Of a DNA stretch of 54,380 nucleotides, positions 33,432 through 42,112 are shown in pieces (position 1 is the first letter of the stretch; every line of letters starts with the position of its first letter). The stretch lies in contig JAIQFX010000029.1 in NCBI GenBank assembly GCA_020073005.1, positions 1-54,380 of the forward strand, in the 5' to 3' direction. The position numbers and the translations under genes were made by a program. Source of the stretch: Terriglobia bacterium. GTDB lineage: Bacteria > Acidobacteriota > Vicinamibacteria > Vicinamibacterales > CAVVIG01. The notes under the pieces are model-generated. The model did not search any database, had not been told where the DNA came from, and saw only the letters and a program-made list of their open reading frames with translations.

Positions 33432-34208
33432 ATGGCAAGCGACCTGACCCTCACGGTGCTGATGCCGGTCCGCAACGAGGGCATCAACCTGCGCATCATG
33501 CTCAAGATGCTGCGCGCCGTCGTGGACGTGCCGTACGAAGTCGTCATCGTCCACGACACGCCGGACGATGACAGCGTGCGCGTGGTTGCGGAGCTGCCGC
33601 CGGGCCAGCCCGTGCGCGCCGTGCACAACACGCTGGGGCGCGGCGTCGTCAATGCGATTCGCGCCGGCGTCGCCGCCGCGGCCGGCAAGTACGTCCTGAT
33701 CTTCGCCGCCGACGAAGTCGGACCCGTGCTGGCGATCGAAGACATGCTGGCGCTGATGGATCAGGGCTGCGAGTTCGTCAGCTGCACGCGCTACGCGCAC
33801 GGCGGGCGGCGGCTGGGCGGCTCGTTCGTCGGCGGGATTCTGTCGCGCATCGCGAACCGGCTCTTCCGGTGGCTGGCGGGATCGCTGATGACCGACTGCA
33901 CGACGGGCATCAAGATGTTCCGGCGCGATCAGTTCGATCGCTTCCATCTGGAGTCGCGGCCGATCGGCTGGGCCGTCGCGTTCGAGATGTCGATCAAGGC
34001 GCAACTGCTCGGCATGTCGCTCGGCGAAGTGCCGATCGTGTCGATCGATCGCTTGTACGGAGGGCAGTCGACGTTTCGCCTCGGCCCGTGGACCGGCGAG
34101 TACATGCGGTGGTTCTTGTGGGGGCTGACGCGGACGCGTCGGTCGCAGATGGGACGTGACGTGCGCGTGCGAATTCCCGCGGGCACGGCCCTCGGGGGCA
34201 AAGCGTGA
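33432..34208 (+). CDS. Glycosyltransferase family 2 (DPM1/polyprenol-phosphate transferase-like)
   Basis: Predicted 258-residue GT-A enzyme. VLMPVRNEGINLRIMLKML starts the domain, VIVHDTPDDDS (about 37-47) is the nucleotide-binding loop, YVLIFAADEVGP holds the metal site in modified form (ADE rather than DxD), and CTTGIKMFRRDQFDRF with the YGGQSTFRLGPWTGEYM segment resembles dolichol-phosphate mannose synthases. No clear C-terminal transmembrane helices. GTG-start epimerase gene overlaps its end (GTGA). Confidence 0.8.
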   Translation: MASDLTLTVLMPVRNEGINLRIMLKMLRAVVDVPYEVVIVHDTPDDDSVRVVAELPPGQPVRAVHNTLGRGVVNAIRAGVAAAAGKYVLIFAADEVGPVLAIEDMLALMDQGCEFVSCTRYAHGGRRLGGSFVGGILSRIANRLFRWLAGSLMTDCTTGIKMFRRDQFDRFHLESRPIGWAVAFEMSIKAQLLGMSLGEVPIVSIDRLYGGQSTFRLGPWTGEYMRWFLWGLTRTRRSQMGRDVRVRIPAGTALGGKA

Positions 34209-35230
34209 GTTTCTACCTAGTCACCGGCGGCACCGGCTTCCTCGGCAGCGCGCTGGTGCGGCGGCTCGTCGCCGATGGCCATCGCGTGCGCGTGTTCGAC
34301 AACAACTCGCGCGGACGTGCGGCGCGCCTCGCCGATCTCGACGGGCGCGTCGAGTACGTCGAGGGCGACATCCGCGACGCGCGCGCCGTGGCCGCGGCGG
34401 TCGCCGGCGTCGACTCGGTGTGTCATCTGGCGTTCATCAACGGGACCGAGTTCTTCTACTCGCAGCCCGACCTGGTGCTCGACGTCGCCGTGAAGGGGAT
34501 GGCGAACGTGCTGGACGCGTGCAGGGCGGCCGGCGTCGGCGAACTGATCCTCACGTCGAGCTCGGAGGTGTACCAGTCGCCGCCCCGCATTCCGACCGAT
34601 GAGACGGCGCCGCTGTCGATTCCGGATCCGCTGAATCCGCGGTACTCGTACGCGGGCGGCAAGATCATCAACGAGCTGATGGCCATCAACCACGGACGCC
34701 GCCATCTGAAGCGCGTCGTGATCGTCCGGCCGCACAATGTGTACGGGCCCGACATGGGATGGGAGCACGTCATCCCGCAGCTCGTCGTCCGGATGAAGCG
34801 GCTCGCCGAGACCGAAGGAGATCCGATTCCGTTTCCGATTCAGGGGACGGGCGCGCAGACGCGATCGTTCGTCTACATCGACGATTTCATCGACGGATTG
34901 GCGCTGGCGATGCAGCGCGGCGAGCATCTGGGCATCTACCACGTCGGCACGATGGAAGAGATCGCCATTGGCGACGTGTCGCAGATGATTGGCGAGTTCT
35001 TCGGCCGCCGCATCCGCGTCGTGCCGAGCGCCGCGGCGCTCGGCGGCACCGATCGCCGCTGTCCGGACATCGCGAAGATCGCCGCGCTCGGGTATCGACC
35101 GAAGTTGTCGTTTCGCGAGGGCCTGTCGCTGGCCGCGCGATGGTACGCCGACCATGCGCATCTCGCGCCGGCTGAGATGAATGGCATGAATGTGATGAAT
35201 GGCTTGAACGTGAGAAAAGTGACCCTATGA
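34205..35230 (+). CDS. NAD-dependent epimerase/dehydratase
   Basis: Predicted 341-residue extended short-chain dehydrogenase acting on a nucleotide sugar. NAD motif YLVTGGTGFLGSALVRRL (residues 4-21), acidic VFDNNSRG, the Ser site LTSSSEVYQ, catalytic YSYAGGKIINE (Tyr, Lys), VRPHNVYGPDMG and RSFVYIDDFIDGLALAM. Could be an epimerase, 4,6-dehydratase or reductase; the exact reaction is not fixed. Start is GTG 34205 within the previous stop. The C-terminal residues about 325-336 (MNGMNVMNGLNV) come from a 9-bp repeat and are unlikely to be part of the fold. Two C-methyltransferases follow directly. Confidence 0.82.
   Translation: MSFYLVTGGTGFLGSALVRRLVADGHRVRVFDNNSRGRAARLADLDGRVEYVEGDIRDARAVAAAVAGVDSVCHLAFINGTEFFYSQPDLVLDVAVKGMANVLDACRAAGVGELILTSSSEVYQSPPRIPTDETAPLSIPDPLNPRYSYAGGKIINELMAINHGRRHLKRVVIVRPHNVYGPDMGWEHVIPQLVVRMKRLAETEGDPIPFPIQGTGAQTRSFVYIDDFIDGLALAMQRGEHLGIYHVGTMEEIAIGDVSQMIGEFFGRRIRVVPSAAALGGTDRRCPDIAKIAALGYRPKLSFREGLSLAARWYADHAHLAPAEMNGMNVMNGLNVRKVTL
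35177..35212. repeat. 9-bp tandem repeat at an epimerase C-terminus
   Basis: Four 9-bp units ATGAATGGC, ATGAATGTG, ATGAATGGC, TTGAACGTG form two rounds of an 18-bp repeat, ending 15 bp before the stop of the epimerase gene. It is far less GC-rich than its surroundings and each unit encodes Met/Leu-Asn-Gly/Val. Three of the units begin with ATG in frame. Confidence 0.8.
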
Positions 35231-36486
35231 CCGCGTCCCGCGCCGCCGGCACCGGATCGAGCGTCGTCGTCGATCGGTGTCAGGTGTGCGACAACCCGGA
35301 TCTGCAGTCGGCCCTGTTCATCGGCTATCTGCCGCCTGTCAACCAGATGCGGCCGATCGGCCAGCGCCCGCACGAGCAGCCGGCGTACCCGGCCGAGTTC
35401 CTGTACTGTCCGCGCTGCGAGCTCGTGCAGATCGGCCTCATCGTCGATCCCGCGGTGCTGTTTCCGCCGGAATACCCGTACACCAGCGGCACGACGAAGA
35501 TCCTGCGCGACAATTTCGCCGAGCTGTACACGGACTGCCGGCGGATCCTTCCGCTGACGCCGGCGGACCTCGTCGTCGACATCGGATCGAACGACGGGAC
35601 GCTGCTGAGCAACTTCAAGAACGGCGGCCACCGCGTGCGCGGCATCGAGCCGACGCTGATGGCGAATCTCGCCAACGAGCGCGGCATCCCGACGACCATG
35701 TCGTTCTTCGGCCCGCAGGCCGCGGCGCGCGCGCGCGCGGAGGATGGCCCGGCGACGATCGTGACGGCGACGAACGTGTTCGCCCACATCGAGCACGTGC
35801 ACGAGATCGTCGACAGCATCCTGACCATGCTGAAGCCGGACGGCGTGTTCATCTCGGAATCGCATTACCTGATGAGCCTGCTCGAGACGGTGCAGTACGA
35901 CACGATCTACCACGAGCACCTGCGGTATTACTCGCTGCACAGCCTGAAGTTCCTGTTGGAGCGGCACGGACTCGAGGTGATCCACGCGAAGCGGATTCCG
36001 ACGCACGGCGGATCGATCCGCGTGTACTCCGCGCGGAAGGGCACGCGTCCGGTTCAGCCGTCGGTGGCCGCGATTCTGGCCGAAGAGCGATCCGCCGGCG
36101 CGTGGCCGGATCGGCTGGCGCGATTCAAGCGCGACGTCGTGCAGTCGAAGCTCGGCCTTCACGCGCTGCTGAAGGATCTGAAGCAGAAAGGCGCGCGCAT
36201 CTACGGTGTCGGCGCGCCGTCCCGCGCGAGCACGCTGATCAACTACGTCGGCCTCGACGATGGCATCGTCGAGTGCGTGCTCGAAGTGAAGGGCTCGTAC
36301 AAGGTCGGCAAGTACATGCCGGGCACGGTGATTCCGGTCGTCGACGAAGCGCGCCTGTTCGAGGATCAGCCCGAGTACGCGCTGCTGCTGTCCTGGCATA
36401 TTGCCGAGGAGCTCGCGCCGAAGTTGACCGCCAAGGGATTCAAGGGACGGTTCATCGTTCCTCTGCCGACGCCGAGAATCCTGTGA
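35227..36486 (+). CDS. Sugar C-methyltransferase (TylCIII/NovU type), first of a tandem pair
   Basis: Predicted 419-residue SAM-dependent enzyme that adds a methyl group to carbon 3 or 5 of a keto-deoxy nucleotide sugar. Zinc ligands in DRCQVCDNPD and LYCPRCELVQIG (N-terminal domain), SAM motif VVDIGSNDGTLLSNFKNGG (about 117-135), the catalytic-region YHEHLRYYSLHSLKFLLERH with its Tyr/His/Glu, and the C-terminal domain with IYGVGAPSRASTLINYVG. This three-domain layout (Methyltransf_13, 23, 14) is specific to sugar C-methyltransferases such as TcaB9 and TylCIII. ATGA overlap with the epimerase; GTGA overlap with the second copy. Confidence 0.88.
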   Translation: MTASRAAGTGSSVVVDRCQVCDNPDLQSALFIGYLPPVNQMRPIGQRPHEQPAYPAEFLYCPRCELVQIGLIVDPAVLFPPEYPYTSGTTKILRDNFAELYTDCRRILPLTPADLVVDIGSNDGTLLSNFKNGGHRVRGIEPTLMANLANERGIPTTMSFFGPQAAARARAEDGPATIVTATNVFAHIEHVHEIVDSILTMLKPDGVFISESHYLMSLLETVQYDTIYHEHLRYYSLHSLKFLLERHGLEVIHAKRIPTHGGSIRVYSARKGTRPVQPSVAAILAEERSAGAWPDRLARFKRDVVQSKLGLHALLKDLKQKGARIYGVGAPSRASTLINYVGLDDGIVECVLEVKGSYKVGKYMPGTVIPVVDEARLFEDQPEYALLLSWHIAEELAPKLTAKGFKGRFIVPLPTPRIL

Positions 36487-37766
36487 GCGCCCCGCGATCG
36501 CCGCAGCCGCCCGTCGTCGCGCCGAACCGCGGTCTTCAGGGGACACGGGTCACCACGCGCACGACCTGCCGCATCTGCGGATCGGATCGGCTGACGCTGC
36601 TCGTCGACTACGGCGACATGCCGCTCGCGGGCGGATTCCTGACCCGCGACGAGCTCGCGTATCAGACCGCGTTCCCGCTCCGGCTCGCGCGCTGCGCGGA
36701 GTGCACGCTGATGCAGATTCTCGACGTCGTGCCGCCGGCCGACATCTTCACGCAGTACTCGTACGTGTCGAGCACGACGCGGACGCTCATCGATCATTTC
36801 GCGGAGATGGGGCGGGAGATCGTCGCGGCGGAGCGCGCGGCCGGGCGGCTCGTCGTCGAGTTCGGGTGCAACGACGGCATTCTCGTGCGCCCGATGCGCG
36901 ACGCCGGCGCGCGCGTGGTCGGCGTCGACCCGTCGGATGTGGCCCTGCGGGCGAGCGTCGAGGGCGGCTGGCCGCTCGTGCAGGCGTACTTCGACCAGAC
37001 GACGGCGGCGCGCGTCAAGGCGGAGCACGGACCGGCGCGCATCGTCACGGGCAACAACGTCTTCGCGCACGTCGACGACCTGCACGCCATCGTCCGCGGC
37101 GTGACGACGCTGCTCGAAGAGGACGGCGTGTTCATCTTCGAGGTGCAGTATCAGGGCGACCTGCTTGCCCTCGTGCAGTACGACACGGTGTATCACGAGC
37201 ACACGTGCTATCACTCGCTGACGGCGCTCGCGCGGCTGCTCGACGGGCACGGCCTCAGGATTGTCGACGTCAAGCGGATCCCGATCCACGCGGGTTCGAT
37301 CCGCGTGACGGCCGCGCGCGCGAACACGCCGCGCCGGCCCGCGCCCGTCGTCGCGGAGATGCTCGAGGCCGAGCGCGCGTGGAAAGTCGATCGGTTCGGC
37401 GAACAGGTCGAGGCGCGCCGGCAGTCGCTGCGCCACCTCGTCACCGACCTCCGCGTCGCCGGCCGCCGCGTGGTGGGGTACGGCGCCGCCGGCCGCTCGA
37501 CGATTCTGCTGAACTTCTGCGGCCTCGGACCCGATCTGGTCGAATACGTGCTCGACATGTCACCGCTGCGATCCGGCAAGTACGTGCCCGGCGTGTCGAT
37601 TCCGATCGTCCCGCCGGAGGCGTTCCACGCGAATCCGCCCGACTACGCCATCATGACCGCGTGGAACTACGAGCCCGAGGTCGTCCGCAAGGAGCAGGCC
37701 TTCCTGTCCGGCGGCGGCCGCTTCATCGTGCCGCTCCCCGAGGTGCGCATCGTGGGCGCCGTCTGA
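36483..37766 (+). CDS. Sugar C-methyltransferase (TylCIII/NovU type), second of a tandem pair
   Basis: Predicted 427 residues from GTG 36483 inside the stop of the first copy. It has the same three-domain layout: zinc sites TTCRICGSD and LARCAECTLMQI, SAM motif VVEFGCNDGILVRPMRDAG, YDTVYHEHTCYHSLTALARL with the catalytic Tyr/His/Glu and VVGYGAAGRSTILLNFCG. Local motifs match the first copy only partly, so the two are old paralogues rather than a recent duplication, and may methylate different sugars or different carbons. The first about 20 residues (Pro-rich) are not part of the usual fold. Ends 3 bp before an SGNH gene. Confidence 0.87.
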   Translation: MSAPRSPQPPVVAPNRGLQGTRVTTRTTCRICGSDRLTLLVDYGDMPLAGGFLTRDELAYQTAFPLRLARCAECTLMQILDVVPPADIFTQYSYVSSTTRTLIDHFAEMGREIVAAERAAGRLVVEFGCNDGILVRPMRDAGARVVGVDPSDVALRASVEGGWPLVQAYFDQTTAARVKAEHGPARIVTGNNVFAHVDDLHAIVRGVTTLLEEDGVFIFEVQYQGDLLALVQYDTVYHEHTCYHSLTALARLLDGHGLRIVDVKRIPIHAGSIRVTAARANTPRRPAPVVAEMLEAERAWKVDRFGEQVEARRQSLRHLVTDLRVAGRRVVGYGAAGRSTILLNFCGLGPDLVEYVLDMSPLRSGKYVPGVSIPIVPPEAFHANPPDYAIMTAWNYEPEVVRKEQAFLSGGGRFIVPLPEVRIVGAV

Positions 37767-37769
37767 TCG

Positions 37770-38804
37770 ATGACCGCGCGTTTCACGCGGCCCAGGTTCG
37801 TCGCGTTCGCGCTGCTGAGCGTGACGCTCTCGCTCGCAATCTCGATGGCCGCGCTGCTGGCGGTCGACGTGTACGCGCACTCGAGGGTCGACAAGACGAG
37901 CGTCAACATCTGGGGCTATCGAGGCGCGGTGGTCGGCCGCAAGCGTCCAGGAGAAATTCGCGTCGTGGTGGCCGGCGGCAGCACGGTCCTGGGCTACGGC
38001 CTCGCGCCCGACGAGGCGTTTCCGCAGCAGCTCGAACGCGTCCTGAACGACTCGGCGGAGAACACGACCGCGCGGTTTCGCGTGGTCAACCTCGGCTTCA
38101 ACAACGAGGGCGCGTTTTCATTTCAGTACACGCTGGCCGACTACGCGTACCTGAACTACGACGTGGCCGTCCTCTACGAGGGCTATAACGATCTGACCGT
38201 GGTGAATCGCCACGTCTTCCGTCGCGAGGCGGCGTTGTTCCGGTGGTTCGGCTATTACCCGATGCTCCCGACGATCGCGATGGAAAAGATGATGCTGCTC
38301 CGGACCGGCGACCTGCGGGCGGCCTATCGCGGTGAGAAGACGGTCTTTCAGCCCACCGCCGTGGCGCGGACGAAAGCGGCGCTGCTCGACGCGTCCATGA
38401 GGCTGTATGCGTCGATGGAGCACCAGGCCGCCAGCTGGCATCGTGACGCGCCGTTGCGGATAACCGACATCGGTTGCAGCGAACGGTGGACGTTCTACTG
38501 CAGCGCCGTCGATGCCGGGATCGCGGCGGCGCTGGCGCGCCGCAGCCGGGTCGTCGTGGTCACGCAGCCCTGGCTCACGGATCTGCATCGCGCGCAGCAG
38601 GCGGAACTTCGACGCATGCTGCAGGCGCGCTACGGCACCGACCCCCGCGTGTCGTACCTCGGCCTTGGCGACGCGATCGATTTGCGCGATCCGGAACTGT
38701 GCTGGGACGGCATGCACTTGACTCCGCGAGGCAATCAGATCATTGCCCGTTCGCTGATGCCGGCCGTCCGCGGCGTCGCGACCGCGGCGCTATCGGCGCG
38801 ATGA
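37770..38804 (+). CDS. Membrane-anchored SGNH hydrolase-like protein, copy 1
   Basis: Predicted 344 residues: one N-terminal membrane helix (about 11-33) then an extracytoplasmic SGNH-type domain. Block I is VVVAGGSTVLGYGLAPDEAF with nucleophile Ser71, block III is LYEGYNDL (Asn), block V is CWDGMHLTPRGNQIIA with Asp313 and His316. All four SGNH blocks are therefore present. Two cysteines (CSERWTFYC) could form a disulphide. Such proteins remove or transfer acyl groups on glycans. A close paralogue is encoded at 43964-45001. It starts 3 bp after the C-methyltransferase stop and may be the last gene of that operon or the first of the next group. Confidence 0.75.
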   Translation: MTARFTRPRFVAFALLSVTLSLAISMAALLAVDVYAHSRVDKTSVNIWGYRGAVVGRKRPGEIRVVVAGGSTVLGYGLAPDEAFPQQLERVLNDSAENTTARFRVVNLGFNNEGAFSFQYTLADYAYLNYDVAVLYEGYNDLTVVNRHVFRREAALFRWFGYYPMLPTIAMEKMMLLRTGDLRAAYRGEKTVFQPTAVARTKAALLDASMRLYASMEHQAASWHRDAPLRITDIGCSERWTFYCSAVDAGIAAALARRSRVVVVTQPWLTDLHRAQQAELRRMLQARYGTDPRVSYLGLGDAIDLRDPELCWDGMHLTPRGNQIIARSLMPAVRGVATAALSAR

Positions 38805-38823
38805 CACGCGACCGAGTCCTCTG

Positions 38824-40167
38824 ATGGAGCACGTCGCGGTCGCGCGCCCGCTGTGGAAACGCATCGGCATTCCGGCCCTGACCGTGGTGGCGTGCGCGCG
38901 ATTCGCCGCCGCCGTTTATGGCGGCCCGGCCGCGCCGAGGGGCGATTTCTACAACACGCTTCCCGGGCCATATGCAGAACACCTGAACCCGGCGCTCTGG
39001 AACAGCCCGGACCTCGTGCAGAGCACCGCCTACCACGTGAAGTTCTACGTCTACGGACCGACGCAGTATCTGACGCTGTATCCGATTGCCTACTTGAATT
39101 CGTACGCGCAGATCGCCGCGCTTCTCTTGTTCGTGTACACCGCCGCGGCGGGTGCTGGCATCTATCTGCTCTGGCGCGCGATCACGGTCGGCGAGTCCGA
39201 TCGGTCCGCCGGGTTCTGGCTGGCGCTGTGCACCGCGCTCGTCTTTCTCCCTTTCATCCAGTGTGTGGTCCAGCGTGAGTTTGAAGTCGTTGGGTTTCTG
39301 AGTCTCTGCGCCGGCATCTACTGGCTGGTCGCGGGGCGCCCGGCCCTGGCGGGCGGCGCTTTCGGCTACATCACGTGGTTCAAGTTCCTGCCGATCCCTC
39401 TGTTGGGGTACATCCTGGTGCGACGCTGGTGGCGAGCCGTCATCGGGTTCGCCGTCGCGTCCTCGATCGTGCTCGTCGTCGCGCACGCGGTGTTCGGCCT
39501 CGACCGATTCATCCTGTTCAATCCGGCGATCGCCCCCGCCGGGCATATCACCGCCAGCTTCGTCAGGGATGCGCTGCTTCCCCTCGTGGAAGGAAGACCG
39601 AGCTTCTTCGCCACGTTTCCCACAGCGAACGGCCACGCGCTCGGCGGCACGGGCTTCTGTGATCGATGGGAGGAAACCAACGGCACGATGGTCAGTGTTC
39701 GGTGGGCGCTCTGCGGGATCAACGCCCGGCACTTCTGGTTCCCCAGCCGCGAACTGTTTTTCGCGAGCGTGCTGGCACTGGGCGGCGCGTTCCTCCTGGG
39801 CTTCTGGCGTCACGCGCATCGGCCGCATACCGAGTTGGAAGACAAGTGGCGCACCATCTGGGAGGTGTCGCTGATCGTCTTCGGATCGACATTTCTCGTG
39901 CGGGCTCACGCCTACTACGAAATCGTGCTTCTCCTCCCGCTCACGGCATTGATGTACCGGTACGCCGGATACGGCGCGACGAGATTCCGCGTCGGCCTCC
40001 TTGCCGCGGCCTACCTGCTGCTCGCCGGTTTCGTGCTCCCGTCATCGATGCTGTCCGCGCTCCTCCGCACGGACTTCTGGAGCGCGTACCTGGGGCATCA
40101 GCTCTACATGTACGGCCAGATCATCCTCGTCGGCTTGCTGCTCTCCGAGTACATCCCAAGGCGATGA
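38824..40167 (+). CDS. Polytopic membrane glycosyltransferase-like protein (DUF2029/GT87-like)
   Basis: Predicted 447-residue membrane protein with about ten hydrophobic helices. The first extracytoplasmic loop has RGDFYNTLPGPYAEHLNP, an Asp-containing stretch like the catalytic loop of GT-C enzymes that use polyprenyl-phosphate sugars, followed by YGPTQYLTLYPIAYLNSYAQ, typical of the DUF2029 group. GITWFKFLP-like helix sequence (YITWFKFLPIPLLGY) also fits that group. It could add a side-chain sugar outside the membrane, or act as a polymerase. It overlaps the downstream methyltransferase by 4 bp. Confidence 0.65.
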   Translation: MEHVAVARPLWKRIGIPALTVVACARFAAAVYGGPAAPRGDFYNTLPGPYAEHLNPALWNSPDLVQSTAYHVKFYVYGPTQYLTLYPIAYLNSYAQIAALLLFVYTAAAGAGIYLLWRAITVGESDRSAGFWLALCTALVFLPFIQCVVQREFEVVGFLSLCAGIYWLVAGRPALAGGAFGYITWFKFLPIPLLGYILVRRWWRAVIGFAVASSIVLVVAHAVFGLDRFILFNPAIAPAGHITASFVRDALLPLVEGRPSFFATFPTANGHALGGTGFCDRWEETNGTMVSVRWALCGINARHFWFPSRELFFASVLALGGAFLLGFWRHAHRPHTELEDKWRTIWEVSLIVFGSTFLVRAHAYYEIVLLLPLTALMYRYAGYGATRFRVGLLAAAYLLLAGFVLPSSMLSALLRTDFWSAYLGHQLYMYGQIILVGLLLSEYIPRR

Positions 40168-40979
40168 CGCCCCTGATGACGCTCCCCGCCGGATGGCGAG
40201 AAGCGAACGGCGTCGTGACCTCGCCCGACGCGCCGGCGGGCGATCCGACGTATTCCGACGAACTGCGCGCGTGGATCGCGAAGATCGAGCCCGAACATTT
40301 CTGGTTCACGTCGCGCGCCGTCCTGATCGCCGCCATCGTCGAGCGGTTCGTGCCGCCCGAGGGTTGGCTCGAGCTGGGTTGCGGAAATGGATTCGTTCTC
40401 CGTGAGGTGCAGCGCCGCTATGCGGGTCCTTGTTTCGGCCAGGAGGTGGCGGCGACTGCGCTGGCGCTGGCCCGCGCGCGCACCGACGCGCGGCTGTTTC
40501 ATTGCGGACCCGGTGAGGTGCCGGTGCGTGACATCGGGGGCGTGGGCCTGCTCGACGTCATCGAGCATCTCGCCGACGATGTCGCTGCGCTCAGGGGCGC
40601 GGCGCGATACGTTCGTCCGGGTGGAGCGGTCGTCGTTTCCGTGCCGGCGCATCAGTGGCTGTGGAGCGACGTCGACGAAGCGTCCGGTCATCAGCGCCGA
40701 TACAGCCGGGCCGCATTGATTGCGGCGATGACCGCCGCCGGGTTGCGGGTCGAGTGGTGCCGGCCGTTCTTCCTCTCACTGCTCCCCGGCCTGATCGTGC
40801 GGCGTGGTCTCCGGGCTCCGACGAGCGACGCACTGCTGCATCGCGCGATCGCGCCGCCGCCGCCGGTGATCAATACAGTGTTCCGATGGCTGACGCGAGC
40901 GGAGTCCGCGGCCACGCGCGCCGGCCTACTCCCGGCCGGCACGAGCTGGCTCGCCGTCGGGCGCACCGCGCGCGCCTAG
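40164..40979 (+). CDS. Class I SAM-dependent methyltransferase
   Basis: Predicted 271 residues. WLELGCGNGFVLREVQRRY (about 69-87) is motif I, GQEVAATALALAR the next loop, GVGLLDVIEHLADDVAAL motif IV and VRPGGAVVVSVPAHQWLWSD the last core strand; GHQRRYSRAAL is the usual segment that follows. Belongs to the Methyltransf_11/12 group common in glycan clusters. The C-terminus holds a hydrophobic, positively charged stretch that may bind membrane. Its TAG stop overlaps the stop of the convergent aminotransferase gene. Confidence 0.85.
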   Translation: MTPLMTLPAGWREANGVVTSPDAPAGDPTYSDELRAWIAKIEPEHFWFTSRAVLIAAIVERFVPPEGWLELGCGNGFVLREVQRRYAGPCFGQEVAATALALARARTDARLFHCGPGEVPVRDIGGVGLLDVIEHLADDVAALRGAARYVRPGGAVVVSVPAHQWLWSDVDEASGHQRRYSRAALIAAMTAAGLRVEWCRPFFLSLLPGLIVRRGLRAPTSDALLHRAIAPPPPVINTVFRWLTRAESAATRAGLLPAGTSWLAVGRTARA

Positions 40980-42112
40980 ATCGGCGCCGAACGCACCGCG
41001 GCGATCACGCGGTCCTGATCTTCTTCAGACAGCGTCGTGTAGAACGGCAACCGTACCAGGCATCGACTGACGCGCTCGGTGACCGGGAGATTGCCTTCCT
41101 CGTATCCCCAGCGCCGTCCCATCGGCGACGAGTGAAGGGGGATGTAGTGGAAGATCGCCATGACGTCGTGGTCGCGCAGATGCGCGATCAGCCGGTCGCG
41201 CTGGTCCGGCGTCGACGTCACCAGATAGAACATGTGGTAGCTCTGCTGGCACGAGGCCGGAATCGTCGGCAACTGCACGCCGCTGGCGGCGGCCCAGCCG
41301 GCCAGTCCCGAAGCGTAACGCTCGAACACCCGCTGTCGCGCGGCCTGCACCGATGCGCGCTGTTCGAGTTGACCGAACAGAAACGCCGCGAGAAGGTCCG
41401 ACGGCGGATAGCTGGACCCGACGTCGCACCATGTGTACTTGTCGACGATCCCCTGCAGGAACTTCGTGCGGTTCGTGCCCTTGGCGCGGATGACGTCGGC
41501 GCGGTCGATCAACCGCGGATCGTTGATCAGGAGCGCCCCGCCTTCTCCACAGCTGAGATTCTTCGTTTCGTGAAAGCTCAGGGCGGCCAGGCAGCCAAAC
41601 GTCCCGAGCGCACGCCCCTTGTAGGCGCCGAACAGCCCGTGCGCGTTGTCCTCGACGACGGCGAGGCCGTGCCGCGCGGCGAGCGGCAGGATGGTGTCCA
41701 TCTCGCAGGCGACGCCGGCGTAATGGACGGGCACGATCGCCCGCGTTCTGGCGGTGATCGCCTCGGGCAACCGCGACTCGTCGAGATTGAGCGTGTCCGG
41801 CCGGATGTCGACGAAGACGGGCCGTGCGCCTCGAAGCACGAACGCGTTGGCGGTCGACACGAACGTGAACGACGGCAGAATGACCTCGTCGTCCGGCTGG
41901 AGGTCGAGCAGCAGCGCCGCGAGCTCGAGGGCGTGCGTGCACGAGGTCGTGAGCAGCGCCTTGCTGACGCCCAGTTCGCGCTCGAGCAGATCGCTGCACC
42001 GGCGCGTAAACGGACCGTCACCCGAGATGTGTCCCGCCGCCAGTGCTTCGGCGATGTACTGCTGCTCGCGGCCGACGATGGTCGGCCGATTGAAGACGAT
42101 TCTTGGGCTCAC
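40976..42112 (-). CDS. wecE: dTDP-4-amino-4,6-dideoxygalactose transaminase (WecE/RffA)
   Basis: Predicted 378-residue PLP aminotransferase, close to Escherichia coli WecE, which makes dTDP-Fuc4N from dTDP-4-keto-6-deoxyglucose. Diagnostic blocks: GDGPFTRRCSDLLER, TTSCTHALELAALLLDLQP, PSFTFVSTANAFVLRGAR, VPVHYAGVACEMDTILPLA, the PLP Lys184 in LSFHETKNLSCGEGG and AKGTNRTKFLQG with DKYTWCDVGSSY. GTG 42112 overlaps the upstream stop by 4 bp and gives an N-terminus (SPRIVFNRPTIVG) matching WecE. The dTDP-sugar substrate would need rmlA and rmlB from outside the window. Confidence 0.88.
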   Translation of the reverse strand: MSPRIVFNRPTIVGREQQYIAEALAAGHISGDGPFTRRCSDLLERELGVSKALLTTSCTHALELAALLLDLQPDDEVILPSFTFVSTANAFVLRGARPVFVDIRPDTLNLDESRLPEAITARTRAIVPVHYAGVACEMDTILPLAARHGLAVVEDNAHGLFGAYKGRALGTFGCLAALSFHETKNLSCGEGGALLINDPRLIDRADVIRAKGTNRTKFLQGIVDKYTWCDVGSSYPPSDLLAAFLFGQLEQRASVQAARQRVFERYASGLAGWAAASGVQLPTIPASCQQSYHMFYLVTSTPDQRDRLIAHLRDHDVMAIFHYIPLHSSPMGRRWGYEEGNLPVTERVSRCLVRLPFYTTLSEEDQDRVIAAVRSAPI

